NCBI RefSeq assembly: GCF_900091505.1
Contig: NZ_LT607409.1
Coordinates: 2,294,001 to 2,358,000 of the forward strand
Direction of reading: 5' to 3'
Source: Micromonospora chokoriensis
GTDB lineage: Bacteria > Actinomycetota > Actinomycetes > Mycobacteriales > Micromonosporaceae
Length of the DNA: 64,000 nt
Below the pieces are notes generated by a model. The model worked only from the letters and a program-made list of their open reading frames with translations, was not told the DNA's origin and searched no databases. Made by a program: the position numbers and the translations under genes. Numbering within the stretch: position 1 is the first letter of the stretch; each line of letters begins with the position of its first letter. Below are positions 34,168-42,685 of the stretch, in pieces.

Positions 34168-35171
34168 TGCCGCTGCCCCCCAGGTGGCTGCGCCGGTTGC
34201 TGTTCGCCCCCGCCGTGGTGGCGCTGGCGTTCGTGCTGGTCACCACCCTGCCGATCTGGGCTCTGCTCGCCGCCGCCGCGTCTCCGCTGGTCCCGGGTCG
34301 GTTGCGACCGTTGCGGCTGCTCTGGATCGGGTGCGTCTACCTGGTCTGGGACGCCGCCGCGCTGATCGCGCTGTTCCTGCTCTGGGTCGCCTCCGGCTTC
34401 GGCTGGCGGACCCGGTCCCCGACCTTCCAACGCGCGCACTACGTGCTGGCCGGCTGGTTCCTGCGGGTGCTGTTCTGGCAGGCACGGTGGACGCTGCGGC
34501 TGCGCATCGACGTGGTGGGCACCGACCCGGACACCGCGCTGCCCGGCCGGCCCGAGGTGGTGCTGTGCCGGCACGCCGGGCCCGGTGACTCGTTCATCCT
34601 GATCCACGGGCTGGTCAACTGGTTCAAACGGGAGCCACGCATCGTCCTCAAGGACAGCCTCCAGTGGGACCCGGCGATCGACGTGCTGCTCAACCGGCTG
34701 CCCAACCGGTTCATCGCGCCGACGCCGGAGCGCGGCGAGGAGACGGTACGCCAGGTCGGACACCTGGCTGCGGGCCTGGACGACAACGACGCGTTCGTGA
34801 TCTTCCCGGAGGGCGGCAACTTCACCCCCAAACGACGGCTGCGTGCCATCGCCCGGCTGCGCTCTCTCGGGCTGGAACGGATGGCACTGCGCGCCGAGCG
34901 GATGCGTCACGTCCTCGCCCCGCAGCCCGGCGGAATGCTGGCCGCGCTGGACGCCGCCCCGGACGCCGGGGTCATCTTCGTCGCCCACACAGGGTTGGAC
35001 CGGATGCTCACAGTGGCCGACGTCTGGCGGGAACTGCCGATGGACAAGCGGATCGTGATGCGGTTCTGGTCCGTGCCGCCGGAGGACATCCCGGTCGGGC
35101 GGCAGCAACGCATCGACTGGCTGTTCGACTGGTGGGCGCAGATCGACACCTGGATCGCCGCCAATCGGTAG
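34164..35171 (+). CDS. 1-acyl-sn-glycerol-3-phosphate acyltransferase-like membrane protein
   Basis: The 335-residue protein has two N-terminal membrane segments (about 12-35 and 45-75). It then has CRHAGPGDSF near residue 135 (HX4D motif) and VIFPEGGNFTP near 212 (block III). The length exceeds simple PlsC proteins because of the N-terminal membrane part. It should transfer acyl groups to a glycerophospholipid or related acceptor. The ATG overlaps the patatin stop by four bases and has CAGGAG upstream. Two ATGs stand in tandem; the first is used. The function is inferred from motifs only. Confidence 0.85.
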   Translation: MMPLPPRWLRRLLFAPAVVALAFVLVTTLPIWALLAAAASPLVPGRLRPLRLLWIGCVYLVWDAAALIALFLLWVASGFGWRTRSPTFQRAHYVLAGWFLRVLFWQARWTLRLRIDVVGTDPDTALPGRPEVVLCRHAGPGDSFILIHGLVNWFKREPRIVLKDSLQWDPAIDVLLNRLPNRFIAPTPERGEETVRQVGHLAAGLDDNDAFVIFPEGGNFTPKRRLRAIARLRSLGLERMALRAERMRHVLAPQPGGMLAALDAAPDAGVIFVAHTGLDRMLTVADVWRELPMDKRIVMRFWSVPPEDIPVGRQQRIDWLFDWWAQIDTWIAANR

Positions 35172-35277
35172 GCCCGCGGCGGAACGACAGGCGCTCTCGG
35201 TGAGTGCGGTGACACGGAGCGTGGCGGTCGGGGGCGAAAGGCGGGCTCGGTGGCGTCGTGCCGCGTAGGGTGCGGGC

Positions 35278-35598
35278 GTGGAGCAGATCTGCGTCGTGAC
35301 GACTGTGGTGGATGCGCGTTCGGTCGCGGACGTGCTGGCGGCCGCGGCCGTCGCCGGCAGGCTCGCCGCCTGCGCCCAGGTGGGTGGTCAGGTGGACAGC
35401 ACCTACTGGTGGAGGTCCGGAGTGGAGACCAGCACCGAGTGGTCGGTGCAGTTCAAGACCGCACCGGACCGGCTGACCGCGTTGGTGGACCAGATCCGGG
35501 TCAGCCACCCGTACGAGGTGCCGGAGATCCTGGTGTCCACCGTGGAGAGCGGTGACCCGGCGTACGCCGCCTGGGTGCACGAGCACACCCGGCCCTGA
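35278..35598 (+). CDS. cutA: Divalent-cation tolerance protein CutA
   Basis: The 106-residue protein has the CutA1 core: CVVTTVVDARSVADVLAAAAV, LAACAQVG, STYWWRSGVETSTEWSVQFK, HPYEVPEILV and YAAWVHEHT. CutA1 forms very stable trimers resembling PII signalling proteins. A role in copper tolerance was proposed in E. coli, but the true function is unsettled. The length is normal. GTG start at the first conserved strand. The next gene starts 48 bases after its stop. Confidence 0.95.
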   Translation: MEQICVVTTVVDARSVADVLAAAAVAGRLAACAQVGGQVDSTYWWRSGVETSTEWSVQFKTAPDRLTALVDQIRVSHPYEVPEILVSTVESGDPAYAAWVHEHTRP

Positions 35599-35646
35599 GT
35601 ACGCGCACTCTGGGCCGCGCCCCTGTCGCCTCTGAATGATGGCCGG

Positions 35647-38600
35647 GTGGACGACACCCGCTATCCCTGCCCCGCGTGCGGCGCACCGGCCGACCTGAGC
35701 GCCGGCTGCCCCGGCTGTCGGCGTGCCCCCGATCCCGTCGCCGCCGAGGTGGTCAGCCTGGGTCGGCAGATCGCCCGGTTGGAGCCGGAGGTGGAGCGGG
35801 CCCGCCACACGTACACCGAGCTGGCCGGTCGCCTGTCGGCCCTGTCGCGGCGGCGGGCCGAGTTGGCGGCGGTCGTCCGGGCGGGGTTGGCGGTGCCCAC
35901 CGTGGCAGGGCCGTTGCCTGCTCACAGCCCGGCCCCGGTCGCCACCGTGAGTGCGGCGCCGGGTGCGGCCGAGGCGTCGACCCGGACGGTCCAGGGGGTG
36001 CTCTTCGTCCTCGGTGGACTTCTGCTGGGCACCGCGGCGATCGTGTTCACGGCGGTGGCCTGGGCGGCGGTGGGGGTCGCCGGGCGGGCGTTGATCCTGG
36101 CCGCGTTCACCGCGCTCGCGCTGGCCGTTCCGCTGCTGGCGGTTCGCCGGGGGTTGCGTGGCACGGCGGAGACCTTCGCCGCGGTGGGGTTGCTGCTGGT
36201 GGTGCTGGACGGTTACGCGGCCTGGTCGGTCGACCTGGCCGGGGTGGCCGGCTGGCCGGGTAGCCGGTACGCCGCGCTGGTCGGGGGGGCCAGCGCGGCG
36301 GTCGCCGCGGCGTACGGCCGGTGGAGCGGGTTGACCGGGCCGTGGTTCGCCGCGCTGGTGGCCGCGCAGCCGGTGCTGCCGTTGCTCGCCGCCGGGTTCG
36401 AACCGGGCCCGGCCGGTTGGACGCTGGTCCTGCTCGGGGTGGCGCTGGGGAATCTGGTGGTGCTGGTCGGGCTGCGCGGCCGGGACGGGTCGGCACCTGT
36501 CGTCGGCCGGGTGTTGGTGGGGACCGGACACGTCGGCGCGCTCGTCGCCGCCGCCGCATCCGCGCTGGTGCCGCTGGCCGTCGGGCGGGCGGGCGGTTCG
36601 CCACTGCTGGCCGGAGGGCCGCTGCTGCTGGTCGCGTTGACGGGTCTCGGCGCGGCCTGGCTGGTCGGCGGGCGGGTGCTGCGGGGGGTGGCCGGCGGGC
36701 TGCTGGTGCCGGTACTCGCTCTCGCCCTGCTGCGCCCGGTGGCCGAGCTGCGGCCGTCGATGCTGCTGCTCGCGGCGGCTGCGGTGGCGCTCGCGCTGGC
36801 GGTCGCGGTGTGGAGGCTGCCGGTCCCGACCGACGGGCAGGCGGCCGGTGTCGGCGGTTGGCGGACCGGCCCGCGCGTGGGGGCGTTGCTGGTCGCGGGC
36901 GGAATGGCGCAGGTGGGCGTACTGGCCACCGCAGTGTTGGCGGTCGCCGCCGTGGGCCGCTCGCTGCCACCGTGGGGCGGCGCGGGGCGGGGACCAGACC
37001 TGGACTGGGGCTGGCAGTTGGCGCCGGCCGTGGCGTTGACGGTCGCCGGGACGGCGGTGCTGCTGCCCGGGAAGGCACGAACCGTCCTCGCCACGGCCGG
37101 CGCGACGGCGGTGCTGCTCGCCCTGCCCGCCGGTTGGGCGGTCGCCTGGCCGGCGGTGGTGGCCGTCGACCTGGTCGGCGGGGTTGCACTGCTGGCCGTC
37201 GTACTGGTCCGTCCGGCGACCCGTCCGGCCGTCCTGCTCACCTGCGCGCTGGGCGGTGCCGTCCTGCTCGGGCACGGGCTGCTGGTCGCTCTGGCCGCCC
37301 CGGTCGGTGTCCTGGTGGCACTCGGCGTGATCGTCGCGGTCGGGCTGGCGCTCGTCGTCCGGCGGGGCACCGGGGCGTACCGCCGGGTGGCCGGGACGGG
37401 CCTGCTGGTCGCGCAGCTCGCACTGCCCGGTGCCGCCGTGGTGGCGCTGTTCGCCGGGGGCGCGCCGACGTGGTGGCAGGCGCGGCTCGCGCTGGTGGCC
37501 GCCGGGCTCGCGCTGGTCGCGGTGCTCGCGGCGCGTCGCCACCGGGTGGAGCTGACCGGGTACGCGGTGACCGGCGCCGTGGTCGCCGTCATCGTGCCCG
37601 GGCTGGCGCCACTGTTCGTGGCAGGCGACGAGCCGACCGCGCTGTACGCGGCCCTGGCGGCGCTGGGCGTGGCGCTGGTCGCCCGGTGGGATCGGCCGGA
37701 GTCGGTCGCCGGCGCGCCGGCTGAGACGGACGAGCCGGCGGCCGGAGAGCCGGCGGCCGGAGAGTCGCTGGTCGACAAGCCGGCGGCCGACAACCCGGCG
37801 GCCGACAAGCCGTCGGTCGGGGGGCTGCCGGTCGGGGGGCCGGCGGTTGTGGGGCTGCCGGTCGGGGGGCCGGCGGTCGGGGGGTCGTCGGCGGTCGGGG
37901 GGCCGCCGGCGATCCCCCGGTCGGGCCCGGTGCTGGTGGTGGGTGGCGCGCTCGGCCTGGTCGCCGCCCTGGCGGCCCTGCCGAGGGTGGTGACCGCGCT
38001 CGTGCTGCCGTACGACGGTCCGGCACGGGTCTGGTCGGGGGTACCCACCGTCGTCGCCGATCCGGCGTCGTTGCCCGTCGGGTTGGCGCTGGTCGTGCTG
38101 GCGGTGGCCGCGGTGCTCGCCAGTCATCGGGGGGTCCGACCGTCGGCGCTGCTGCGTGGGGCTGCGGCGCTGCCCGCGGTGCCGTTCGCCGCTGCGGCGC
38201 TGCCGGTGTTGCTCGGCGCGGTCGGCACGCCGTGGCCGGTGCTGCCGGCCGCTGTCCTGCTCGCCGGGTTGGCCGCGGTGCTCCTCGCCGCTCTGGCCGG
38301 GCCTCGCCCGACGCTCGCACCGGTCGTCGTACCCCCGGGCGTGGTGCTGGTCGCCTCCGGGGTCGCGGGGCTGCTGGCCACCCGGGCCGGGTCGCTCGCC
38401 GCCCAGGGAACGCTGCTGGTCGCGGCCGTGGTCGTCGCCGCCGGGGGACGCGCTGTCGGGGTACGCGTCGCCGGTTGCCTCGCGGCGGTGGGTGCGGCGT
38501 CCACGCTGGCGGTGACCGCCTCACTGGTCGCCGGGCTGCCGTTGCGGGAGGCCGCGTACCCACTGTTGGCGGTGGCCGTGCTGGTGCTGGCCGTCGCCGC

Positions 38601-39285
38601 CGTGGCGACGCCCACGCGCGCGCTGGTCGGTCGGGTGCTGGACGCTGCCGCGCAGGCGGTGGCGCTGGTGGCGGCGATACTCGCCGTCGAGGTGGCACGA
38701 CACCTCGCCACGATCTGCGTGCTCTGGGGTGTCGCTGTCGCGGTGCGGCTGCTGCGTCGGGGCGAGTCGACCGGCCGGCGGTGGGCGTTCGCCGGCGTCG
38801 CCGCCGGCAGCGAGTTGATCGGCGCGTGGGTGCTGTTGGCCGCCGGCGGGGTGACGGTGCTGGAGGCGTACACGGTGCCGGCGGCGGCGCTCGCCTTCGG
38901 CGCAGGCCTGCTGGCGCTGCGGGCCCGACCCGGGCTGACCAGCTGGCCGGCCCTCGGCCCGGGGCTGGTCGCGGCGCTCGCGCCGAGCCTCGTGTCGGTG
39001 TTGATCGGGCCGGACCCGCAGCCGTGGCGGCGACTGCTCCTCGGCGCGGCGGCGCTCGGCGCGGTGCTGGCCGGAGCGACCCGCCGCTGGCAGGCGCCGG
39101 TGCTGCTCGGCGGCGGGGTGCTGGCGCTGGTGGCGCTGCACGAGTTGGCCCGAGGTTGGGATCTGCTGCCCCGGTGGATCTACCTGGGTGTCGGTGGGCT
39201 CGCCCTGGTCGCGTTGGCCGCCACCTACGAGCGGCGGCGGCGTGACCTGGCGCGACTGCGGGCCGCGGTGGGCCGGCTGAGCTGA
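35647..39285 (+). CDS. Very large polytopic membrane protein with N-terminal zinc ribbon (SCO7613-C-terminal-domain type)
   Basis: The 1,212-residue protein has residues 8-25 forming a zinc ribbon (CPACG, CPGC). A short coiled helix follows at about 33-75 (RLEPEVERARHTYTELAGRL). After that come some 30 hydrophobic segments of Ala/Val/Leu/Gly composition. I recognise the overall plan as the actinobacterial membrane proteins named after the SCO7613 C-terminal domain. No transport motif is visible. At about residues 695-755 the chain is interrupted by a low-complexity hydrophilic block (repeats of GEPAAGE, DKPAAD and VGGPAVGG), unlikely to be membrane-embedded. The GTG start gives MDDTRYPCPACG. 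Role unknown; the topology suggests envelope biogenesis or a structural role. Confidence 0.8.
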   Translation: MDDTRYPCPACGAPADLSAGCPGCRRAPDPVAAEVVSLGRQIARLEPEVERARHTYTELAGRLSALSRRRAELAAVVRAGLAVPTVAGPLPAHSPAPVATVSAAPGAAEASTRTVQGVLFVLGGLLLGTAAIVFTAVAWAAVGVAGRALILAAFTALALAVPLLAVRRGLRGTAETFAAVGLLLVVLDGYAAWSVDLAGVAGWPGSRYAALVGGASAAVAAAYGRWSGLTGPWFAALVAAQPVLPLLAAGFEPGPAGWTLVLLGVALGNLVVLVGLRGRDGSAPVVGRVLVGTGHVGALVAAAASALVPLAVGRAGGSPLLAGGPLLLVALTGLGAAWLVGGRVLRGVAGGLLVPVLALALLRPVAELRPSMLLLAAAAVALALAVAVWRLPVPTDGQAAGVGGWRTGPRVGALLVAGGMAQVGVLATAVLAVAAVGRSLPPWGGAGRGPDLDWGWQLAPAVALTVAGTAVLLPGKARTVLATAGATAVLLALPAGWAVAWPAVVAVDLVGGVALLAVVLVRPATRPAVLLTCALGGAVLLGHGLLVALAAPVGVLVALGVIVAVGLALVVRRGTGAYRRVAGTGLLVAQLALPGAAVVALFAGGAPTWWQARLALVAAGLALVAVLAARRHRVELTGYAVTGAVVAVIVPGLAPLFVAGDEPTALYAALAALGVALVARWDRPESVAGAPAETDEPAAGEPAAGESLVDKPAADNPAADKPSVGGLPVGGPAVVGLPVGGPAVGGSSAVGGPPAIPRSGPVLVVGGALGLVAALAALPRVVTALVLPYDGPARVWSGVPTVVADPASLPVGLALVVLAVAAVLASHRGVRPSALLRGAAALPAVPFAAAALPVLLGAVGTPWPVLPAAVLLAGLAAVLLAALAGPRPTLAPVVVPPGVVLVASGVAGLLATRAGSLAAQGTLLVAAVVVAAGGRAVGVRVAGCLAAVGAASTLAVTASLVAGLPLREAAYPLLAVAVLVLAVAAVATPTRALVGRVLDAAAQAVALVAAILAVEVARHLATICVLWGVAVAVRLLRRGESTGRRWAFAGVAAGSELIGAWVLLAAGGVTVLEAYTVPAAALAFGAGLLALRARPGLTSWPALGPGLVAALAPSLVSVLIGPDPQPWRRLLLGAAALGAVLAGATRRWQAPVLLGGGVLALVALHELARGWDLLPRWIYLGVGGLALVALAATYERRRRDLARLRAAVGRLS
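37730..37912. repeat. Degenerate in-frame short repeats inside the giant membrane protein gene
   Basis: Units CCGGCGGCCGGAGAG / CCGGCGGCCGACAAG and then GTCGGGGGGCCGGCG-like units encode the Pro/Ala/Gly-rich hydrophilic interruption. All are multiples of three, so the frame is kept. The block is likely to vary in copy number between strains. Confidence 0.75.
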
Positions 39286-39298
39286 CCCGAACCCCTAC

Positions 39299-39318
39299 GG
39301 GTAGGGCCTGCCCTACCC
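39299..39318. terminator. Short palindromic terminator after the giant membrane protein gene
   Basis: GGGTAGGGC-CT-GCCCTACCC (9-bp arms, two-base centre) begins 13 bases after the stop codon. Confidence 0.6.
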
Positions 39319-39421
39319 CGCATTCGGGGGCTGTCGGGGTTACTCAGCGCTACCTCGATCGGAAGACTTGCCGGTGAGCCCGAGCCACCGTGGAGCGGGC
39401 GACGGCTGATCGGGGGCAGGG

Positions 39422-40474
39422 ATGGCACTCGGAGCGGTGGCGGAACCGCCGGTACGGCGGCGAGGCAGTGACTACGCACAGTTGTCGCGACGGATCAGTC
39501 AGGCGGGGCTGCTGGAGCGTCGCCCCGGCTGGTACGCGGCCCGCATCGTGCTGACCCTCGGCGCTTTCGTGGCCGGCTGGGTGGCCGTGTTCCTGCTCGG
39601 TGACTCCTGGTGGCAACTGCCGCTCGCGGCGGTGATGGCGGTGGCCACCACCCAGGTCGCGTTCCTCGGTCACGACGCCGGGCACCGGCAGATGTTCCGT
39701 CGGCGCGGGCCCAGCGAGATGGTCGGGCTGTTCGCGGGCAACCTGGCGGTGGGGCTCAGCTACGGCTGGTGGGTCGACAAGCACAACCGTCACCACGCCA
39801 ACCCGAACCACGAGGACGAGGACCCGGACGTCGGCGCGGGCGCCCTGGTGTGGACTCCCGAGCAGGCGCTGGGGACCCGTGGGTTCGGCCGGTGGTTGGC
39901 GAAGCGGCAGGCGTACCTCTTCTTCCCGATGCTCCTGCTGGAGGGTCTCAACCTGCACGTGTCGAGCATCCGGGCGATCGTCGGGCGGGAGCCGGACGGT
40001 CGGTTCAGCACCCCGATGCGACACCGGGCGGTCGAGGGGCTGCTGCTCGTCGCGCACACCGTCGGCTACGCGGCGCTGCTGTTGGCGGTCATGTCGCCGG
40101 TCAAGGCGTTGCTGTTCGCCGTCGTGCACCAGGCGTTGTGGGGCCTCTACATGGGCTGCTCGTTCGCACCGAACCACAAGGGCATGCCGATGCCGACCGC
40201 CGAGGACGAGCTGGACTTCCTGCGTAAGCAGGTGCTGACCTCCCGCAACGTGCGGGGCGGCCGGTTCGTCGACACCGCGCTGGGCGGGCTCAACTACCAG
40301 ATCGAGCACCACCTCTTCCCGAACATGCCCCGGGCCAACCTGCGCCGGGCCCAGCCGATCGTCCGCGCCTACTGCGTGGAGCAGGGCATCCCGTACGCGG
40401 AGACCGGGCTGGTCGAGTCGTACCGGCAGGCGCTCGGTCACCTGCACGAGGTGGGCCGGCCGCTGCGCGGCTGA
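39422..40474 (+). CDS. Membrane fatty-acid (acyl-lipid/acyl-CoA) desaturase
   Basis: The 350-residue di-iron membrane enzyme has the three histidine boxes HDAGH (84-88), HNRHH (121-125) and QIEHH (about 294-298). Hydrophobic pairs lie between them (VLTLGAFVAGWVAVFLLG, LLLVAHTVGYAALLLAVM). The QxxHH third box places it with the front-end/DesA3-like linoleoyl-type group. It introduces a double bond into acyl chains at the membrane, using O2 and a ferredoxin or reductase partner, which is not encoded nearby. ATG at 39422 follows GGGGGCAGG. A strong terminator separates it from the accessory island. Confidence 0.93.
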   Translation: MALGAVAEPPVRRRGSDYAQLSRRISQAGLLERRPGWYAARIVLTLGAFVAGWVAVFLLGDSWWQLPLAAVMAVATTQVAFLGHDAGHRQMFRRRGPSEMVGLFAGNLAVGLSYGWWVDKHNRHHANPNHEDEDPDVGAGALVWTPEQALGTRGFGRWLAKRQAYLFFPMLLLEGLNLHVSSIRAIVGREPDGRFSTPMRHRAVEGLLLVAHTVGYAALLLAVMSPVKALLFAVVHQALWGLYMGCSFAPNHKGMPMPTAEDELDFLRKQVLTSRNVRGGRFVDTALGGLNYQIEHHLFPNMPRANLRRAQPIVRAYCVEQGIPYAETGLVESYRQALGHLHEVGRPLRG

Positions 40475-40511
40475 ACGGGGGCGGCCACTGCGCGGCTGAT
40501 GCGAGGACTGA

Positions 40512-40549
40512 GCGGTGGGGCGGGCATCTGATGATGCCCGCCCCACCGC
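40512..40549 (+). terminator. Terminator after the desaturase gene; left border of the accessory island
   Basis: A 17-bp perfect stem (arm GCGGTGGGGCGGGCATC) with a TGAT loop. Base composition changes sharply within about 50 bases downstream. Confidence 0.9.
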
Positions 40550-40679
40550 CGTGTACCGGGACCACGGTTCGCGGCGGCCGACAGCCGCCGCCGAACTAAC
40601 CAATCTTAATGTCCATATTGGGTCGTTGTTTCTGGCCTTAGGGCCAAAATTGCCCTGGGTAAATAGTTGCTGCGATCAA

Positions 40680-40955
40680 TTACCGGTTGCTAGTTTCACT
40701 GGTGACGCCGGAGAGTCGACCGCGAAGATCGTGGCGACCGACGGACACCCGTTCTGGGTGGCCGACGAGGAACGGTGGATCGAGGCCGGGCAACTTCTCG
40801 TCGGCGACCAGGTGGCAACGCCGGACGGCCAGGCCCTGACGGTCGTTGAGACTCGGCACTGGACGCAGAGCGTCGCGGTCTACAACCTCACCGTCGAGGA
40901 CATCCACACGTACTATGTGCTGGCCGGCACAACTGCGGCATCGGTCGGCAGTTGA
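40680..40955 (+). pseudogene. Remnant of a polymorphic-toxin Hint (pretoxin-Hint) domain
   Basis: The frame reads IVATDGHPFWVADEERWIEAGQLLVGDQV, then VYNLTVEDIHTYYVLAGTT. This is the later two thirds of a Hint autoprocessing domain of the kind that precedes toxins in Rhs-like proteins: block B TDGH, block F with HTYYV. The N-terminal splice cysteine region is absent, and the usual C-terminal VHN junction is replaced by an early stop. No Rhs or secretion domain precedes it; upstream is only a short low-GC spacer and the desaturase terminator. The frame stays open back into that terminator, but this is not real coding sequence. It is a displaced C-terminal fragment, with the toxin continuing in another frame. 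Confidence 0.75.
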
Positions 40956-41257
40956 TCGGTGACGAGAGGTCAGACCACATCCTTGATGGTCACACATTTC
41001 CGGGGGCGCCTGGCAAGGATCCTTTCCCAAGGGATTGGTCTGACGATGATATCCTCGACTCTGTCGCGGACGTGGTGACAAGCCCCAATAGTCAAAGGAC
41101 CTGGTACAAAGGTTCGGCTGTGCATGCCGAGAGGACCTTGAAGACCAGGAAGGGAGAACCTGCGGTCCAGAATGTGGTTGGATCCGTCCGAGGGGTGGAC
41201 ATCCTGGTGCGTTACGAACCACTCACCGGCAAGGTTCTCACGGCGTTCCCCCAATGA
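40952..41257 (+). CDS. EndoU-type ribonuclease toxin domain (orphan polymorphic-toxin C-terminus)
   Basis: The 101-residue chain has SDHILDGHTFPGAPGKDPFP, then WSDDDILDSVADVVTSP and a final GVDILVRYEPLTGKVLTAFP. This follows the bacterial EndoU pattern (HIL.GH..pG.pGK..FP..Ws...I...v.DvatdP ... rdGv.irVv.ep.tG.i.TayP), known from contact-dependent toxins that cleave RNA. The TTG codon taken as the start is in a different frame from the Hint remnant and overlaps its stop. The toxin is therefore probably no longer made as a secreted fusion. Whether it is translated at all is unclear. A probable immunity gene starts 49 bases downstream. Confidence 0.72.
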   Translation: MIGDERSDHILDGHTFPGAPGKDPFPRDWSDDDILDSVADVVTSPNSQRTWYKGSAVHAERTLKTRKGEPAVQNVVGSVRGVDILVRYEPLTGKVLTAFPQ

Positions 41258-41306
41258 AAAGTCGATCGGTTTGCTTGGATGCGCGACCCTCGGTGATTGG
41301 GGGACC

Positions 41307-41801
41307 ATGGAGGCGGAAGCTGATCTGATGGCAATGCTGCGTCGGCTCGATGATCCCGAGTGGTTGGAGTCTCCGGCTGGCTACAGTTCAGCCGATGCTG
41401 CGGCCTCCTTTGACAATTTGCTTTCACAGATTAGTTCTCGCTTCTTGGAGCTTGGCGAGATTGATCGAGACATTCAGGACTCCGCGCAGTACGGGCGAAT
41501 CGAGGTGTCGGGGAAAGCCACCGTCTGCGGGACGCGAGTTGTTGTTCTAGTAAGCAGGTTCAAACCGCTCGCCATGGTGGCGGCAGATAACCCCGGTGCG
41601 TTCTTGGGTACTGACGAAGCACGCGCCGAGGGTGAACTGGACGTTGGTGACCTTGAGAAAGTTGAGCATGCTCTCGCTGTGTCGGGGTACCTCGCGATTC
41701 CTGAAGAGATTCTTACGAACCGCTATGACGGAGTTGCCCGCCTACGTTTTCATGGTTCCGGAGAACCGAGTTGGTGGGATCGGTTCTTTGGTTCCTTTTA
41801 A
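41307..41801 (+). CDS. Probable immunity protein for the EndoU-type toxin
   Basis: The 164-residue acidic cytoplasmic protein has no signal peptide or helix long enough for a membrane. It is placed directly after the toxin domain in the same direction, the normal place of immunity genes. The sequence ends IPEEILTNRYDGVARLRFHGSGEPSWWDRFFGSF. An aromatic WWDRFF tail is a recurrent feature of small immunity proteins of polymorphic toxins. I cannot name the family. The composition is clearly foreign: 29 of 60 bases are G or C in 41401-41460, against 44 of 60 in 39481-39540. ATG at 41307 is used; a weak G-rich ribosome site precedes it. Confidence 0.65.
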   Translation: MEAEADLMAMLRRLDDPEWLESPAGYSSADAAASFDNLLSQISSRFLELGEIDRDIQDSAQYGRIEVSGKATVCGTRVVVLVSRFKPLAMVAADNPGAFLGTDEARAEGELDVGDLEKVEHALAVSGYLAIPEEILTNRYDGVARLRFHGSGEPSWWDRFFGSF

Positions 41802-42205
41802 GTGAACTAGTTGGAGGGCGCCGCAACCTTGGCTCTACGTTGCCGTATCGGCCTCCCTGGCCGGTCGGTGAAGTACGAGTAGTGGGCATTGGCCCCGCCG
41901 GGCGCAGCTTGGCGGGGCCAATCTTTTGTCTACTGGCAGCGGCCACCCCAAGACACGCTGGTGGGATGCGGCTCTGGGGGCCTAGTACCAACGCCGTTCG
42001 GTTAGGGCGGTAGCTGGTTCGTCAAGCAAGGAAACGATCCGATCAGGGGTGCTCGCGACTGGGGGCCAGGAGACTGTGGATGCTACCCTGCGTCTCGCAT
42101 TTACATCACCGGCGGCCACCACCGGACGGCCGAGATTGCGAGAAGGGTGAGGGCGGGAGACATGTCACCGGATACCTTGATCGAGTTCGTTATTTCGCCG
42201 CCGTG
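41802..42205. other. Island spacer without a clear gene
   Basis: These 404 bases between two island genes contain one good terminator at 41888-41922. Beyond that they have no convincing reading frame. A 14-codon open frame starting at ATG 42162 after GGTGAGG runs into the start of the next gene. It may be a short leader peptide or an altered N-terminus of that gene. Confidence 0.4.
41888..41922 (+). terminator. Intrinsic terminator after the probable immunity gene
   Basis: 12-bp perfect arms ATTGGCCCCGCC / GGCGGGGCCAAT have an 11-base loop and are followed by CTTTTG. Confidence 0.85.
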
Positions 42206-42634
42206 ATGACGTCCTACAAATTTCTGATCAGTGGTGAGCAGCGGTTCTTCGCCGTAGTTATAGCTGGTGAGACCGCTGCCCCCACTCGATTGTGGGTATG
42301 CGTGGCGCCGGATGGCTTAGCCTCTGGAGGTGGTTGGGTCGGCTGCTGGAGTAGTGGCGTCGAGGAAGTGGTAACGGCGTCCGCTCTCCGGCGTCTACTC
42401 GACGAGCTCAAGGCGGAAGTGGCGCGTGTGGGACGGGTGAGGCTGTTTGGCCCGTACCTGGACGACCATCTTTTCTTTGACGGATGGGATGCTTGGGGGA
42501 GCGGAATCCCAGCACCGATAGCCAACCATGCTGCTGTAGATGTGCTGGCGGGCGCGGAAAGTTGCCGGTCGAGCGATGATCTGGTGAGTAAAATGCTCGG
42601 CCCGGAGCGGCGACCTGCCGATTCTGACTTGTAG
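42206..42634 (+). CDS. Hypothetical protein of the toxin/immunity island
   Basis: The chain has 142 residues from ATG 42206 (GTG 42203 is equivalent). The same frame is open upstream to 42080. It starts MTSYKFLISGEQRFFAVVIAGE and contains GGWVGCWSSG, RVGRVRLFGPYLDDHLFFDGWD and a charged tail. No signal peptide or membrane segment and no recognised motif. Its position between a probable immunity gene and a barstar gene, with its own terminator, fits a second immunity or immunity-like gene in an array. The base composition is intermediate. The start is uncertain because the best ribosome site (GGTGAGG) serves an ATG at 42162 in another frame. Confidence 0.5.
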   Translation: MTSYKFLISGEQRFFAVVIAGETAAPTRLWVCVAPDGLASGGGWVGCWSSGVEEVVTASALRRLLDELKAEVARVGRVRLFGPYLDDHLFFDGWDAWGSGIPAPIANHAAVDVLAGAESCRSSDDLVSKMLGPERRPADSDL

Positions 42635-42652
42635 TTGGTTAGATTTGCGTGA

Positions 42653-42685
42653 GCTGGGCGGTGTCTCGCTGAGACGCCGCCCAGC
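42653..42685 (+). terminator. Terminator after the hypothetical island gene
   Basis: 15-bp arms (GCTGGGCGGTGTCTC against GAGACGCCGCCCAGC, one mismatch) with a three-base loop. Confidence 0.8.

Noticed and set aside
35008..38127. Open frame of about 1,040 codons on the minus strand across cutA and the giant membrane gene
   Set aside because: Composition is dominated by Arg, Pro, Gly and Gln with no domains. The plus-strand genes have clear motifs and consistent starts.
40515..40679. N-terminal extension of the Hint remnant starting with GTG in the desaturase terminator
   Set aside because: The start lies in the stem of the terminator hairpin and the translated segment has no similarity to Hint or Rhs sequences.
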